Below, in pieces: positions 1-11,078 of a stretch of 64,000 nucleotides of DNA. The notes under the pieces are model-generated. The model was not told the origin of the DNA and made no database searches. It saw nothing but the letters and a program-made list of their open reading frames with translations. The stretch is from assembly GCF_003408705.1 (NCBI RefSeq), contig NZ_QAYL01000006.1, positions 1 to 64,000 on the forward strand, written 5' to 3'. Position 1 is the stretch's first letter; each line of letters starts with the position of its first letter. The stretch comes from Mycobacterium uberis. GTDB taxonomy: Bacteria; Actinomycetota; Actinomycetes; Mycobacteriales; Mycobacteriaceae. The position numbers and the translations under genes are program-made.

Positions 1-480
1 TCACCTTAACCAACGCCACAACACACTTCAGCGCCGAGCCCAACAACATCTCCCGACTCGAACACACCCTCAAACGTCAGCACCAACAACTGGGGAGTCT
101 GCGGCATCCTACCGCGTTGAAGTTGTCAACTGGTTCAGCGTTTGTGCGCGATCATATCCGTCCGGCCACGATTCGGCTTCCTCAGCGAACGCCCAGACGA
201 CGTACTCTGCTTGGAACCCGCGGACGCTCGAACTCGGCCAACAACCAATGTCGGTCGCTCTTTGGACTTCCACAACCGAATGAAGATCTCTTACATCAGC
301 AGCTCGTCGGCGATATCAACCGCGAAGTACAACGCCATGTCGGCTCAATCTTGTCGATAACAGCTGGCGCAGATCGTCTTCGACTCGGCGAACCATCCGT
401 GACCCGGCAAAGTGTGGGCCGAAACATGCTGTCCGACAAGTGGGCGTAACGATCACAGGATACGTTAAGCTGAATCCGCT
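1..480 (+). pseudogene. unrecognised coding remnant at the left window edge
   Basis: The first 110 bases read on the + strand as a plausible protein fragment (about 40 residues, including a stretch close to 'RLEHTLKRQHQQL') that continues in frame into a low-quality open stretch up to 449. No family is recognised and frames break repeatedly afterwards, so this looks like the edge of a decayed gene downstream of rpsQ. In M. tuberculosis the next gene after rpsQ is an arylsulfatase (atsA), but I see no sulfatase motif here. Confidence 0.3.
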
Positions 481-503
481 GCTGGTGCTGGCCGGGCAGG
501 ACG

Positions 504-848
504 TTACTTGGCCTTTTCCAGGATCGCGACGAGCCGCCACCGTTTGGTCGCTGACAGTGGCCGCGTTTCCATCAGCGAAACACGGTCACCGATGCCAGCG
601 ACGCTGTTCTCGTCATGCGCCTTGACTTTCTTGGCGGTGCGAATGATCTTGCCATATAACGGGTGGCGTATGCGGTCTTCCAGCTCAACTACTATGGTCT
701 TTTGCATCTTGTCGCTCACCACATAACCAATGCGCATCTTGCGCCGCCCCCGCACTTTCGGATTACTCGGAGTGTGCTTGGATCCCTTGCTCTTGGGGCC
801 GCTATCCTTCGCAGCTGCACCCTTCGCGTCGATCTTGGCTTCTGCCAT
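504..848 (-). CDS. rpsQ: 30S ribosomal protein S17
   Basis: Small-subunit protein S17, an OB-fold protein that binds 16S rRNA early in 30S assembly. The core carries '[16 protein letters not shown]', '[19 protein letters not shown]' and the C-terminal '[14 protein letters not shown]', which are S17 signatures. The product is 114 residues from ATG at 848. An extra GTG sits directly before it (851), and the ATG overlaps the rpmC stop as ATGA. The charged, alanine/lysine-rich N-terminal extension (about 30 residues) is typical of mycobacterial S17 but shorter than the one I recall from M. tuberculosis. It is the last gene of the S10-type operon seen in this window. Confidence 0.97.
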   Translation of the reverse strand: MAEAKIDAKGAAAKDSGPKSKGSKHTPSNPKVRGRRKMRIGYVVSDKMQKTIVVELEDRIRHPLYGKIIRTAKKVKAHDENSVAGIGDRVSLMETRPLSATKRWRLVAILEKAK

Positions 849-1090
849 CACAACTCCTCGCCATCGGCACCACCAGGCCCAGATGCTAGACCCAATTCTC
901 GTTCACGCAGCACGGTGTAGACGCGCGCAATTTCATGACGCACCGTACGTAGCCGCCGGTTGTTGTTGAGCTGGCCAGTTGCCATCTGGAAGCGCAAATT
1001 GAACAGCTCTTCCTTGGATTCACCCAGCCGCTCAATCAACTCCTCGTCAGTGAGCTCACGCAGTTCGCCAGGCGAAAATCCCACTGCCAT
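848..1090 (-). CDS. rpmC: 50S ribosomal protein L29
   Basis: L29 is a two-helix protein near the polypeptide exit tunnel, where it helps dock trigger factor and SRP. The 80-residue product shows the family signatures '[20 protein letters not shown]' and '[19 protein letters not shown]', followed by a conserved arginine-rich helix. It starts at ATG 1090, overlapping the TGA of rplP, and ends overlapping rpsQ. Both junctions suggest translational coupling in the S10 operon. The last 12 residues (Gly/Asp/Glu-rich) are a lineage-specific tail. Nothing is unusual. Confidence 0.97.
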   Translation of the reverse strand: MAVGFSPGELRELTDEELIERLGESKEELFNLRFQMATGQLNNNRRLRTVRHEIARVYTVLRERELGLASGPGGADGEEL

Positions 1091-1506
1091 CAGAACTGCT
1101 CCTCTCGAGTTACAATGCGTGCTTTGATCGGCAACTTATGGATTGCGCGAGTGAGCGCGGCTCGGGCGGTCTGCTCGTTCGGGTAGCTGAGCTCAAACAA
1201 CACCCGACCCGGCTTGACGTTTACCACCCACCACTCCGGCGAGCCCTTACCCGAACCCATTCGGGTCTCGGCAGGCTTCTTGGTCAGCGGGCGATCTGGG
1301 AAGATATTGACCCATACCTTGCCACCACGCTTGATGTGTCGGTTAATAGCAATACGAGCGGACTCGATCTGGCGGTTGGTGACGTAGGCATGCTCGAGAG
1401 CCTGAATGCCATAGTCACCGAAGTTCACCGTTGTGCCGCCACTAGCGATACCACGCTGGCGCGGATGATGCTGCTTACGCTGCCTGACTTTACGGGGAAT
1501 CAACAT
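1090..1506 (-). CDS. rplP: 50S ribosomal protein L16
   Basis: L16 organises the tRNA A-site region of the 50S subunit. The 138-residue protein starts '[19 protein letters not shown]' and contains '[20 protein letters not shown]' and '[20 protein letters not shown]', both hallmark L16 blocks. Length equals the family norm. The ATG at 1506 lies just after the rpsC stop (3-base gap), and the stop overlaps rpmC. It is co-transcribed on the minus strand with its neighbours. Confidence 0.98.
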   Translation of the reverse strand: MLIPRKVRQRKQHHPRQRGIASGGTTVNFGDYGIQALEHAYVTNRQIESARIAINRHIKRGGKVWVNIFPDRPLTKKPAETRMGSGKGSPEWWVVNVKPGRVLFELSYPNEQTARAALTRAIHKLPIKARIVTREEQF

Positions 1507-1509
1507 GAT

Positions 1510-2851
<1,342 letters not shown>

Positions 2852-2855
<4 letters not shown>

Positions 2856-3133
2856 CGCCGTTTGGCCTTCCGGTCATCCTTGATGTGTCCCTTAAAGGTG
2901 CGGGTCGGCGCGAATTCACCCAGTTTGTGACCCACCATCGCCTCAGTGACGAAAACCGGGACATGCTTACGTCCGTCATGTACCGCAAAAGTATGGCCAA
3001 TGAAGTCCGGAATAATCGTCGACCGCCTCGACCAGGTCTTGATGACATGCTTGGTATTATTTGCGTTCTGCACGTCGACCTTTTTGAGCAGGTGGTCGTC
3101 GACGAACGGACCCTTCTTCAGGCTGCGTGGCAT
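2852..3133 (-). CDS. rpsS: 30S ribosomal protein S19
   Basis: S19 sits in the 30S head and contacts S13 and the A-site finger. The 93-residue protein '[19 protein letters not shown]' with '[20 protein letters not shown]' and '[19 protein letters not shown]' is a canonical S19. The ATG is at 3133, with 18 bases between it and the end of rplB. Its stop overlaps the rplV start by 4 bases. Confidence 0.98.
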
Positions 3134-3151
3134 CTGTTACTCCTCGACTTC

Positions 3152-3994
3152 CTAGCGACCATGCTTCTTGCCGGTGCGCCGGCGTCGGACAATGAGTTTG
3201 TTACTAGCCTTGTTCGGCTTGCGGGTACGACCCTCAGGCTTGCCCCACGGGCTGACCGGGTGACGACCACCCGAAGTCTTACCCTCACCGCCACCGTGCG
3301 GGTGGTCTACCGGGTTCATGACAACACCCCGAACCGACGGACGCTTCCCCTTCCAGCGCATACGACCAGCTTTGCCCCAGTTTATGTTTGCCTGCTCGGC
3401 ATTGCCTACCTCGCCGACAGTCGCACGACAGCGCACATCGACCCGACGGATTTCACCGCTAGGCATTCGCAACGACGCGTAGCTAGCTTCCTTGCCAAGC
3501 AACTGGATGCTCGACCCAGCCGATCGCGCGAGCTTGGCGCCGCCGCCCGGCCGGAGCTCCACGGCGTGAATCACAGTACCGGCCGGGATATTGCGCAACG
3601 GCAGGTTGTTGCCCGGCTTGATATCGGCGTTGGCGCCCGATTCCACCACGTCACCCTGCGACAATCCTTGCGGAGCAATAATATAGCGTTTCTCGCCATC
3701 TAAAAAGTGCAACAACGCGATGTTCGCGGTGCGGTTCGGGTCGTATTCAATGTGCGCAACTTTGGCGTTGACACCGTCTTTGTCGTTGCGGCGGAAGTCG
3801 ATCACCCGGTAGGCGCGCTTATGCCCTCCTCCCTTATGGCGAGAGGTGATCCGGCCGCGAGCGTTGCGCCCACCATGACCGTGCAGTGGCCACACCAACG
3901 ACTTCTCCGGCTTTGTACGAGTGATCGCGGCGAAGTCGGACACACTAGCGCCACGACGACCGGGTGTCGTCGGCTTGTACTTGCGAATTGCCAT
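3152..3994 (-). CDS. rplB: 50S ribosomal protein L2
   Basis: L2 is needed for subunit association and peptidyl-transferase assembly. The start at 3994 ('[20 protein letters not shown]') is chosen by family alignment; the frame stays open 198 bases upstream without homology. Core blocks are '[20 protein letters not shown]', '[17 protein letters not shown]', and the catalytic-region loop '[17 protein letters not shown]' with the conserved histidine (His in 'VDHPHGG'). The product is 280 residues, normal for Actinobacteria. It lies 31 bases after rplW. Confidence 0.98.
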   Translation of the reverse strand: MAIRKYKPTTPGRRGASVSDFAAITRTKPEKSLVWPLHGHGGRNARGRITSRHKGGGHKRAYRVIDFRRNDKDGVNAKVAHIEYDPNRTANIALLHFLDGEKRYIIAPQGLSQGDVVESGANADIKPGNNLPLRNIPAGTVIHAVELRPGGGAKLARSAGSSIQLLGKEASYASLRMPSGEIRRVDVRCRATVGEVGNAEQANINWGKAGRMRWKGKRPSVRGVVMNPVDHPHGGGEGKTSGGRHPVSPWGKPEGRTRKPNKASNKLIVRRRRTGKKHGR

Positions 3995-4025
3995 GTCTAA
4001 ATCAGGTCCTTGTTCTCGCGCGCGG

Positions 4026-4328
4026 CTAGGCCGGTGCTCCGAACAGATCGATCGGCTTGCTGCCCGACACCAGGGTGACAATGGCCCGCTTGGTGTTCTT
4101 GCGCTTACCGAATCCTGTCCTGGTACGCTTGCGCTTGCCCTGCCGATTGGCGGTGTTAACCGATGCGACCTTGACGGAGAAGATCTTCTCAATAGCGATT
4201 TTAATCTGTGTTTTGTTCGAATCGGGGTGAACTACGAACGTGTATACGTTGTCATCCAGCAACCCGTAAGACTTCTCAGAGATGACCGGGGCCAGGATAA
4301 TGTCGCGAGGGTCAGCGATGATTGCCAT
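4026..4328 (-). CDS. rplW: 50S ribosomal protein L23
   Basis: L23 is the tunnel-exit docking protein for trigger factor, SRP and the Sec machinery. The 100-residue product has '[20 protein letters not shown]', '[20 protein letters not shown]' and '[20 protein letters not shown]', all typical. The ATG at 4328 overlaps the rplD stop as ATGA, consistent with coupled translation in the S10 operon. Confidence 0.97.
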   Translation of the reverse strand: MAIIADPRDIILAPVISEKSYGLLDDNVYTFVVHPDSNKTQIKIAIEKIFSVKVASVNTANRQGKRKRTRTGFGKRKNTKRAIVTLVSGSKPIDLFGAPA

Positions 4329-5026
4329 CAGGCCGAAACCTCCTCGGGCGTCAAAGTGCCGGCGGCCTGCTGAGCGGCAATGTAGCTGTTGAGCGCCTCA
4401 ACACTGAACACCACATCATCGGCGCGCAGCACATCATAGGTATTGAGCTGATCAGGCGACAGCAGATGCACACCGGGCAGATTGCGCACACTTTTCACGC
4501 CGGTCTCGTCGCTGCGGCAGACGACAACTAATACCTGCTTACGATCTGTTAGCGTGCCCAAGAATTCCTTAGCGCGCTTGGTGGAAGGGGTCTGGCCCGT
4601 CACCAATTCAGTGACCACATGGATACGCCCGTTGCGCACCCGGTCGGACAACGCCCCGCGCAATGCCGCGGCGATCATCTTCTTAGGTGTACGTTGGCTG
4701 TAATCGCGCGGCTTAGGACCGTGCACGATACCGCCACCGGTAAACTGCGGTGCCCGCGTCGAGCCCTGGCGAGCGCGACCGGTCCCCTTCTGCCGATAGG
4801 GCTTGCGGCCACCGCCACTGACCTCGCCGCGCGTTTTGGTCGAGTGCGTACCCTGCCGAGCCGCCGCCCGCTGAGCGGTGACCACCTGGTGCATTAACAC
4901 GATATTCGCGGGGGTATCAAATAGCTCGGCCGGTAGCTCAACAATGCCATCGACCTTGCCGTCCGGTGTCTTGACGTCGATCTTCCGAACGTTGAAACCC
5001 TTCGCATCCTCATCCTTGGCTGCCAT
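4328..5026 (-). CDS. rplD: 50S ribosomal protein L4
   Basis: L4 extends a loop into the exit tunnel. The sequence shows '[20 protein letters not shown]', the tunnel-loop signature '[20 protein letters not shown]' and '[14 protein letters not shown]'. From ATG 5026 it has 232 residues; a GTG directly upstream (5029) is an alternative. The ATG overlaps the TGA of rplC (TGATG). The N-terminal segment (first about 18 residues) is longer than I recall for M. tuberculosis L4. In E. coli L4 autoregulates this operon; whether it does so here cannot be judged. Confidence 0.97.
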   Translation of the reverse strand: MAAKDEDAKGFNVRKIDVKTPDGKVDGIVELPAELFDTPANIVLMHQVVTAQRAAARQGTHSTKTRGEVSGGGRKPYRQKGTGRARQGSTRAPQFTGGGIVHGPKPRDYSQRTPKKMIAAALRGALSDRVRNGRIHVVTELVTGQTPSTKRAKEFLGTLTDRKQVLVVVCRSDETGVKSVRNLPGVHLLSPDQLNTYDVLRADDVVFSVEALNSYIAAQQAAGTLTPEEVSA

Positions 5027-5688
5027 CACTTACCACCTCTAACACCTCGTTTGATCGCGCTGCGGACCATGACGAGCCCACCCGTGCGGCCGGGGACGGC
5101 ACCCTTAATCAGCAACACGCCGTTCTCGATATCGACTTTATGCACCACCAGGTTCTGGACCGTCACCCGGTCGTTACCCATGCGGCCAGCCATCCGGGTA
5201 CCCTTGAATACTCGGGCAGGAGTGGCGCAACCACCGATGGAACCCGGGCGGCGGTGCACTGCCTGAGCACCGTGGCTAGCACTCTGTCCGCGGAAGCCAT
5301 GCCGCTTCATGGTGCCTGCGAAGCCCTTGCCCTTGGAGGTCCCGGTCACGTCGACGTACTTGGCTTCGGCGAAAATCTCCGCCGTCAGTTCTTGGCCGAC
5401 CTCATACTCAGCCGCCACGTCCGGGTGGTCCAGACGCAGCTCGGCTAAGTAACGATGCGGGTTCACCCCCGCGGAGTCGTATTGGCCCATCACCGGCTTG
5501 TTGACCTTCTGCGGGCTGATTTCGCCGTAAGCCAACTGTACAGCGCTGTACCCATCGCGCTCCAACGTGCGGATGCGTGTCACCACGTTCGGTCCGGCCT
5601 TAACCACAGTCACCGGTATAACCCTGTTGTTTTCGTCGAATACCTGCGTCATGCCCAGCTTGGTACCGAGAATGCCCTTTCGCGCCAT
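5026..5688 (-). CDS. rplC: 50S ribosomal protein L3
   Basis: L3 reaches into the peptidyl-transferase centre and nucleates 50S assembly. The protein '[20 protein letters not shown]' contains the key stretch '[19 protein letters not shown]' and '[20 protein letters not shown]' (220 residues, family-typical). The linezolid-contact cysteine (L3 C154 in M. tuberculosis numbering) corresponds to the Cys of 'GSIGGCATP', which is wild type here. It is 14 bases downstream of rpsJ. Confidence 0.98.
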   Translation of the reverse strand: MARKGILGTKLGMTQVFDENNRVIPVTVVKAGPNVVTRIRTLERDGYSAVQLAYGEISPQKVNKPVMGQYDSAGVNPHRYLAELRLDHPDVAAEYEVGQELTAEIFAEAKYVDVTGTSKGKGFAGTMKRHGFRGQSASHGAQAVHRRPGSIGGCATPARVFKGTRMAGRMGNDRVTVQNLVVHKVDIENGVLLIKGAVPGRTGGLVMVRSAIKRGVRGGK

Positions 5689-5702
5689 CGCTCTGCAATC
5701 TC

Positions 5703-6008
5703 CTACTGGATGTTGACGTCGACACTAGCCGGAAGATCGATACGCATGAGGGCGTCAACTGTCTTCGGCGTTGGATCGAGGATGTCGATCAACCGCTTGT
5801 GGGTGCGCATTTCAAAGTGCTCTCGCGAGTCCTTGTACTTGTGCGGTGAGCGGATTACACAGTACACGTTCTTCTCGGTCGGCAGCGGCACCGGACCTAC
5901 GACGCTAGCACCGGTGCGTATGACGGTCTCGACGATTTTACGAGCCGAGACGTCAATCGCCTCATGGTCGTAGGCCTTGAGCCTGATACGGATCTTCTGT
6001 CCCGCCAC
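5703..6008 (-). CDS. rpsJ: 30S ribosomal protein S10
   Basis: S10 is a 30S head protein and, as NusE, a partner of NusB and NusG in transcription antitermination. The 101-residue product starts with GTG at 6008 ('[20 protein letters not shown]') and shows '[20 protein letters not shown]' and '[19 protein letters not shown]'. It is the promoter-proximal gene of the S10 operon. NusG is encoded elsewhere in this window (59538-60269). Confidence 0.98.
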   Translation of the reverse strand: MAGQKIRIRLKAYDHEAIDVSARKIVETVIRTGASVVGPVPLPTEKNVYCVIRSPHKYKDSREHFEMRTHKRLIDILDPTPKTVDALMRIDLPASVDVNIQ

Positions 6009-7192
6009 GCTTTTCCTACCTCACTCCACTTGAAGCCCGTATCCGGACCTGGTTCCCCAGCGCGCCGATCTACCCGACCAACGTGGGCCGATCTAGTGTC
6101 GCGCCGGATACTGCGCCGCTGTTTACCTGTCGTGGTTCACCGACCCCCGCGCTCGGGCAATGTCACCCGCACGCAGCCTTGCCGCGCTCAATTTCAAGGC
6201 CGAAATTAAATCGCACGTCAAGGATGGGACCGGACGCGCCCTGTGTGGACGCTAGTCGTATGCCCAGCCAGGCGTAAACTTGGCGCAGGGCAACCTGAGC
6301 AGTATGCCTTACTTCGCGGTGTCGGCCAAATTTCGGGCCATTCCGCAGCGGTGCTGGCCACGCCGCAGAGGAACAGATAAGGAAACCCCCGCCACCCCGA
6401 AAGCTCCGTCAGCCGATACAAACCAGTCGCGCTCGGTTAGCTCAAACAGAATATCGAGGTAAAGGTAAGGTACGTAGTCGGTACGGTGGCCTGCGGTCAC
6501 CACCCAGCATCCACCAATTCGGCGGGGTCGCGCCGGAACAGCAAATCCAGAATCAGGATGTCCAGCCTGGTGAGGCACTCGTTGACTGGGACTGGGTGGG
6601 TTAACTGCACCACGAGAGACCATATTGCATACGGTACAAAGTGATCGTAGCGCTCTTTGAATAGTCAAAAACGAAGGCGCTGTATGCCAGGTTGCTAAGT
6701 TGCACATTGATCACGTTTTTCAGACGAACTGATCGAACGTTAGGCTGCCGACTATCGTCCACAGCTGCTCAGATGTAACCAAGACATTCGGGGTAAACAG
6801 CTGTCACATATGTCGGGCCGGGGTTTGAGGTCCCAACGCCGCCCATGCTCAACACCAATTGCGAGGATACTGGGTCAGCCGGCGTAATTAATACGGCCAT
6901 ACTGCTGATGCCACCGCTGGCGATCAATGGCCGGACTTACGCGTTCCCCACCGCAGTCAATGCCTAGGTGACCTTGGCAACGGCCGCAAACACCTCGTCT
7001 TCGGGCCGTTGCTAACAAACTGGTTGTCGGGACAACAGCAGCCGCTGGGCCACGTTGAACGCCGACGCTATCGCGTTTGATCGACCCGGACCTACCCAGG
7101 ACAATGGGCAATGGCATTATGCAATGAGATAAAATTAATCATTTTTATCATCAGAATTTTGACGCTTGTGCATTTTCAGCTCTGGGCTGAGT
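6009..7192. other. non-coding and decayed region upstream of the S10 operon
   Basis: There is no intact gene in these 1.2 kb. The part next to rpsJ must contain the S10 operon promoter and leader, but I cannot place -35/-10 boxes with confidence. At about 6505-6590 on the minus strand a short readable peptide ('CLTRLDILILDLLFRRDPAE') ends in a stop. At about 6820-6970 on the + strand another fragment reads 'AILLMPPLAINGRTYAFPTA'. Both look like degraded genes; by position they could be relics of the two small genes found between mftG and rpsJ in M. tuberculosis (Rv0698/Rv0699), but homology is not established. Confidence 0.5.
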
Positions 7193-8632
7193 TCATTGCA
7201 CAAACTCCGCAGCACGATGTGCCAGCATCACGATGGTGGCGTACGGCCCACGGCTAGTTATCGTGGGCAAAATCGAGCCGTCAATCACCCAGAGGTTCTC
7301 GATGCCGCGGACCCGACACCGATAATCGACGACGGCCTGCAAGTTGCGCTCGGTGCCCATCGGGACACTGCCACAAAGGTGTTGCGATGTCGACCACACG
7401 GCTGGACCGATATATGTTGCTGCACCGAATAATTCGCGGGCTAACTCACAGCCTTGACGCAGAGTAGCGACATCAGCCGGCTCGCTATCGTAGCGGTGTT
7501 CGATGCGAACCGGCACCTGTGGATCAGCCGAGACAAGGATGATGCGCCCGCGCGCCCGCGGCTGCATGAGTGCCACCCCGATATGCGGCCAGTCACGATG
7601 GCCGATACTACCGTCGCCGGTCATTTCGACAAAACCAACTGTGTAAGGACGTATCTCGATGCCATCAGCAGTGCTTAACACCACCTCTAATATTGGTCGA
7701 CCCACAGCTACCGCCCAATTAGTGGGCATCACCCATTCAGGGTGGTCACTGCATTCCATTCCCACCGGCAGCGCCGCCACCACCCTCACACCGGCAGACC
7801 GCAGCATGGCCTCATCGCCGATACCCGAAAGCATCAACAGATGAGCCGATTGAATCGCTCCGGCGCACAATATAATTCGATCAGCAGCCAGAGAAATCGT
7901 TCCAGCTGGACCGACCGCGTCGACAGCTACCGCGGTTGCGGCGGAGAAACGCAGCCGCAATGCCCGTGTTTGGGCCAGCAACGTCAGGTTGGGTCGTCTC
8001 AGCGCAGGTATTAGATAGCTGGCACCGGAGCTGGTACGCACACCGTCAATGATATTGAGCGGAACCGCTCCCACGCCTGAAGGCATGTGAGGCCCAACAT
8101 CATTGAGGTCAGCTATCCAAGGGAACCCTGCACGCTGGGTAACTGCTAGAAAAGTCTCAGTAATGCCTGTTATTTCACGAGTTCGCCGAACCGGAATGGG
8201 TCCGGTGTTACCGTGGGCAGGGCCATCGAAATCCAAGTCTGTCTCGATAGCTCGGAAGTGATCGAGAACGTCCGACCATCCCCAACCGGGTATCGCGGCA
8301 CGATCGAAATCGTATGGCAATCCGCGACAGAAGTAGCCGCCGTTGACCGCGCCGGAACCACCGACCACGGCTCCGCGCACGATGGGCAATTGACGAGCCG
8401 GCTTATCGGTGAGCTTCGTCAAATAGCGCTGAACTAACGGGCTGTCAATGCCGATCGGCAATTGCAAACCGTTGGCGGTCTGAGCCAGCAATCCGGGATC
8501 GGTGAGCCCAGGACCTGCCTCGAGCACAGTCACCACACAGCCGGGATCAGCGGAAAGACGTTCAGCAACAACCGATCCAGCACTACCAGCACCGACGATT
8601 AGCATATCGCTGTGCGAGAAGTCCTTGGCCAA
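7193..8632 (-). CDS. mftG: mycofactocin system GMC oxidoreductase MftG
   Basis: A GMC-family FAD oxidoreductase. Work on mycobacterial MftG assigns it mycofactocinol dehydrogenase activity, passing electrons from the reduced cofactor towards the respiratory chain. The FAD-binding motif 'VGAGSAGSVVAERL' lies near the N-terminus, followed by 'GAVVGGSGAVNGGYFCRG'. The C-terminal GMC catalytic region includes 'LCGSVPMGTERNLQAVVD' and 'NLWVIDGSILPTI'. The likely start is TTG at 8632 ('LAKDFSHSD'), 8 bases after the mftF stop, giving about 479 residues. A later ATG (8605) is the alternative. No internal stop or frameshift is seen. It is the last gene of the mft operon. Confidence 0.9.
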   Translation of the reverse strand: MAKDFSHSDMLIVGAGSAGSVVAERLSADPGCVVTVLEAGPGLTDPGLLAQTANGLQLPIGIDSPLVQRYLTKLTDKPARQLPIVRGAVVGGSGAVNGGYFCRGLPYDFDRAAIPGWGWSDVLDHFRAIETDLDFDGPAHGNTGPIPVRRTREITGITETFLAVTQRAGFPWIADLNDVGPHMPSGVGAVPLNIIDGVRTSSGASYLIPALRRPNLTLLAQTRALRLRFSAATAVAVDAVGPAGTISLAADRIILCAGAIQSAHLLMLSGIGDEAMLRSAGVRVVAALPVGMECSDHPEWVMPTNWAVAVGRPILEVVLSTADGIEIRPYTVGFVEMTGDGSIGHRDWPHIGVALMQPRARGRIILVSADPQVPVRIEHRYDSEPADVATLRQGCELARELFGAATYIGPAVWSTSQHLCGSVPMGTERNLQAVVDYRCRVRGIENLWVIDGSILPTITSRGPYATIVMLAHRAAEFVQ

Positions 8633-8640
8633 CGCGACGG

Positions 8641-10053
8641 CTAGGTCCGAATTTTTGGCTTGAGCGCACCAATGTTGCGTTCGCGTACCACACCCCACCA
8701 CAGTCCAATGCCATAAGCAAGATCATCGACCCGCTTGAGTACCAGATAGGTCAGTAGTCCGATCGGCTCGGCATCGTCGCCGATGGCATCCCAACGGCGC
8801 AGCCAGTCTACTACTCCGTCAACGACGGCTGCGATCAGCACGACCTGTCTACAGTGACGCGACGCGGTGGCTGCCAACAATGCCACCGGCCAGTAATGCC
8901 GACAAATAGCAGATGCTAGTTGCAGCGCCGCCGACCACAGACCGCGAGTGGCGATGGCGACAATATCGCGCAGTGATGTCTCGGCACTACGCATAGCTCT
9001 GGCAATGCGGCGACCCGCCAGTATGGCGACCACCAGCGACGCTAGCTGCGTGATGCTCCTCCCAACCGCTATAAGAATCCAAGCCGTCAGTGCCCAACCG
9101 GAGATCACCAACGGAGCGGTCTTGTCCGGGTGACGCACCGATAGCGGCGCCGCCGAACCACCATAGAATGCCTTGCGCACAATCCAATCTCGCAATTCGG
9201 TGCGATGATCGTGAGCGACCAGTGCAATGGGCTCGTAGCGCAGCCGGGCGCCCGCTTCAATCAGGCGCCAACACAGGTCGACATCTTCGCCGGACTGCAA
9301 CGTCTCATCGAACCCACCGACCTCGCAAATGGCGGAGCGGCGACAGATGATAGCCGCACTGGGTACATAGGACACTGGGCTGTGGGGCAATACTGGCGCT
9401 TCCCGCTGACCGAGATCCAGTGACGAGTGCACCGCCTCATAACGAGCTACCGCATTAACACCTTGCGAGTGACCGATAATGCGTGGTGCGACCAGAGCGA
9501 CGGTGGGATCGCAAAAGTGACCGAGCAAAGCTTCCAGCCAACCGCGCCTCGGCAACACATCAGAATCCATAAATGCGACGAAGTCGGTAACGCAGACAGC
9601 CAGCCCGATGTTGCGCGCCGCCGCCGGCCCTTTACTGCGCGGATTGCGCAACACTTCGACGTCGCAGTACGCACCCACGAAGTCCTCCGACCTAAGTGGG
9701 CACAACGAACCGTCGTCGACCACAACGACGCGTAATCCGCGTAGTGAGCTCACCAAACGCTGCACTCCAGCGGCATTGTCACGCACCGGAATCACCACGG
9801 TCACGTCACGGTGCGACGGGCCACCCGCGGGCCGGGGATGCGCCATCGTAGCGTCCAGTAGGGTGCGTGCCAGCTGGGCGCTAACTTCGTCCTGTACCTT
9901 CAACCGGCCATCAGACAACATCTCTTGGGCCGCCGGAGCCAACCGCAGCAGACGAGTTGGTGACCCCCCGAGTAGGGCCGAGCCATCTCCAAGTACACGC
10001 ACACGGCGATCGACCTGAACGGCGAACCCGTCCGGCAATCGGGCCTGGGTCAT
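8641..10053 (-). CDS. mftF: mycofactocin glycosyltransferase MftF
   Basis: A family-2 glycosyltransferase that decorates the cofactor with beta-1,4-linked glucose units in studied mycobacteria. The GT-A core is visible: '[20 protein letters not shown]', 'RVVVVDDGS', then 'AAARNIGL' and the nucleotide-sugar/metal motif '[17 protein letters not shown]'. Acceptor-side residues '[20 protein letters not shown]' follow, and a hydrophobic C-terminal half suggests membrane association. It has 470 residues and is intact. The ATG at 10053 overlaps the mftE stop (ATGA), and mftG follows 8 bases after its stop. Confidence 0.93.
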   Translation of the reverse strand: MTQARLPDGFAVQVDRRVRVLGDGSALLGGSPTRLLRLAPAAQEMLSDGRLKVQDEVSAQLARTLLDATMAHPRPAGGPSHRDVTVVIPVRDNAAGVQRLVSSLRGLRVVVVDDGSLCPLRSEDFVGAYCDVEVLRNPRSKGPAAARNIGLAVCVTDFVAFMDSDVLPRRGWLEALLGHFCDPTVALVAPRIIGHSQGVNAVARYEAVHSSLDLGQREAPVLPHSPVSYVPSAAIICRRSAICEVGGFDETLQSGEDVDLCWRLIEAGARLRYEPIALVAHDHRTELRDWIVRKAFYGGSAAPLSVRHPDKTAPLVISGWALTAWILIAVGRSITQLASLVVAILAGRRIARAMRSAETSLRDIVAIATRGLWSAALQLASAICRHYWPVALLAATASRHCRQVVLIAAVVDGVVDWLRRWDAIGDDAEPIGLLTYLVLKRVDDLAYGIGLWWGVVRERNIGALKPKIRT

Positions 10054-10823
10054 GTCAGCATCCCGTCGGACCTAGGAAGCCAGCAGGCAATTCGACGCAC
10101 ACACCTGTCGACCATCTCGGCAAAGATGCGCCTGCCTTCATCTGCGGTCGCGGTGGTGGGGTCGCCCAACACCCCAACCATGCTGACCGCCGCAACTCCC
10201 CCGCTGCGCATAGATGGGAGTAATTCAGCCAACGGCGCACCATTACCAGCAAACCACCGGTCAGTCTGCACGTCAGCTGGTGAGATATGCAGCAACACCG
10301 ATGTTTCGGTGTGCCCAGCATGGGCATCGCCGCCGGCGACGGTACACGGACACCATGCGACGTCACAGCCTTCGGCACGCAGTTCGCTCACTGCACGGTC
10401 CAACGCGTCGACATTGCCGCCGTGGCCGTTAATGAAGACCAAGCGCTGCGCCCAGCAGGAAGCTGACCTCCCATATTCCACCAGCAGCGCAGTCAGGACC
10501 TCGGTACCAATGGAAATCGTTCCGGAGAAACTTTGGTGCTCACCGCTGGCACCGTAGGCAAGCGCCGGTGCCACCAGCCAGTCTTGATCGACGCGTGTCA
10601 TCAGACAAGCCTGAGCCCTTCGAGCGACAGCGGTCGCGATCCTGGTGTCGGTATCGAGCGGCAGATGTGGACCGTGTTGTTCGGTAGACCCCAGCGGGAT
10701 CATTATTGACGGCGAGATGCCAGCTAACTGACTCGACGTCACACTCGCTAGTTCCCCCAGTACAGGCACTTGCCGATGGTAAGACGAATTCTCCTGGCAT
10801 GTACCGATTGTTGAACCCTCCAT
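10050..10823 (-). CDS. mftE: mycofactocin peptidase MftE (creatininase family), start uncertain
   Basis: A creatininase-fold metallopeptidase that cuts the MftC-modified MftA to release the C-terminal Val-Tyr-derived core. Metal ligand motifs are present: '[20 protein letters not shown]' (Glu, His, Asp) and '[13 protein letters not shown]', plus '[14 protein letters not shown]'. The body is intact. The start is unclear. The block that begins the M. tuberculosis protein with GTG (as I recall, 'NSSYHRRVPV') is here preceded by GAG, so I place the start at the in-frame ATG 10823, which adds 17 residues. A GTG inside the body ('VPVLGELA') is another option. About 255 bases separate it from mftD. 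Confidence 0.82.
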   Translation of the reverse strand: MEGSTIGTCQENSSYHRQVPVLGELASVTSSQLAGISPSIMIPLGSTEQHGPHLPLDTDTRIATAVARRAQACLMTRVDQDWLVAPALAYGASGEHQSFSGTISIGTEVLTALLVEYGRSASCWAQRLVFINGHGGNVDALDRAVSELRAEGCDVAWCPCTVAGGDAHAGHTETSVLLHISPADVQTDRWFAGNGAPLAELLPSMRSGGVAAVSMVGVLGDPTTATADEGRRIFAEMVDRCVRRIACWLPRSDGMLT

Positions 10824-11078
10824 AATTTTTTCCAGCTTGACGCGTATTGAGGTCGATATTCGGCTCGTCCGCCACAATTGCAACGTCCATATCGGGATTG
10901 TGACGAACGTCGCTCTCCCCGCCACTGACTCTAAGGCAACCGGGTACCTGCCAATCATCCGGGGCTACAGACATCACCCATTTACGGATAAATGGCGGCA
11001 TTGCCCCAGTGCCAGGCTTGGCCTGCCATCCTGGCCAGGAAAGGCATCCAATTGAATCCAAATTCACCACAAAACGGA

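Noticed and set aside
3995-4192. Upstream extension of rplB by 66 codons
   Set aside because: It overlaps rplW in another frame; L2 proteins start at MAIRKYKP (3994).
10540-11070. 176-codon open frame on the minus strand overlapping mftE
   Set aside because: Different frame from the creatininase motifs; no homology.
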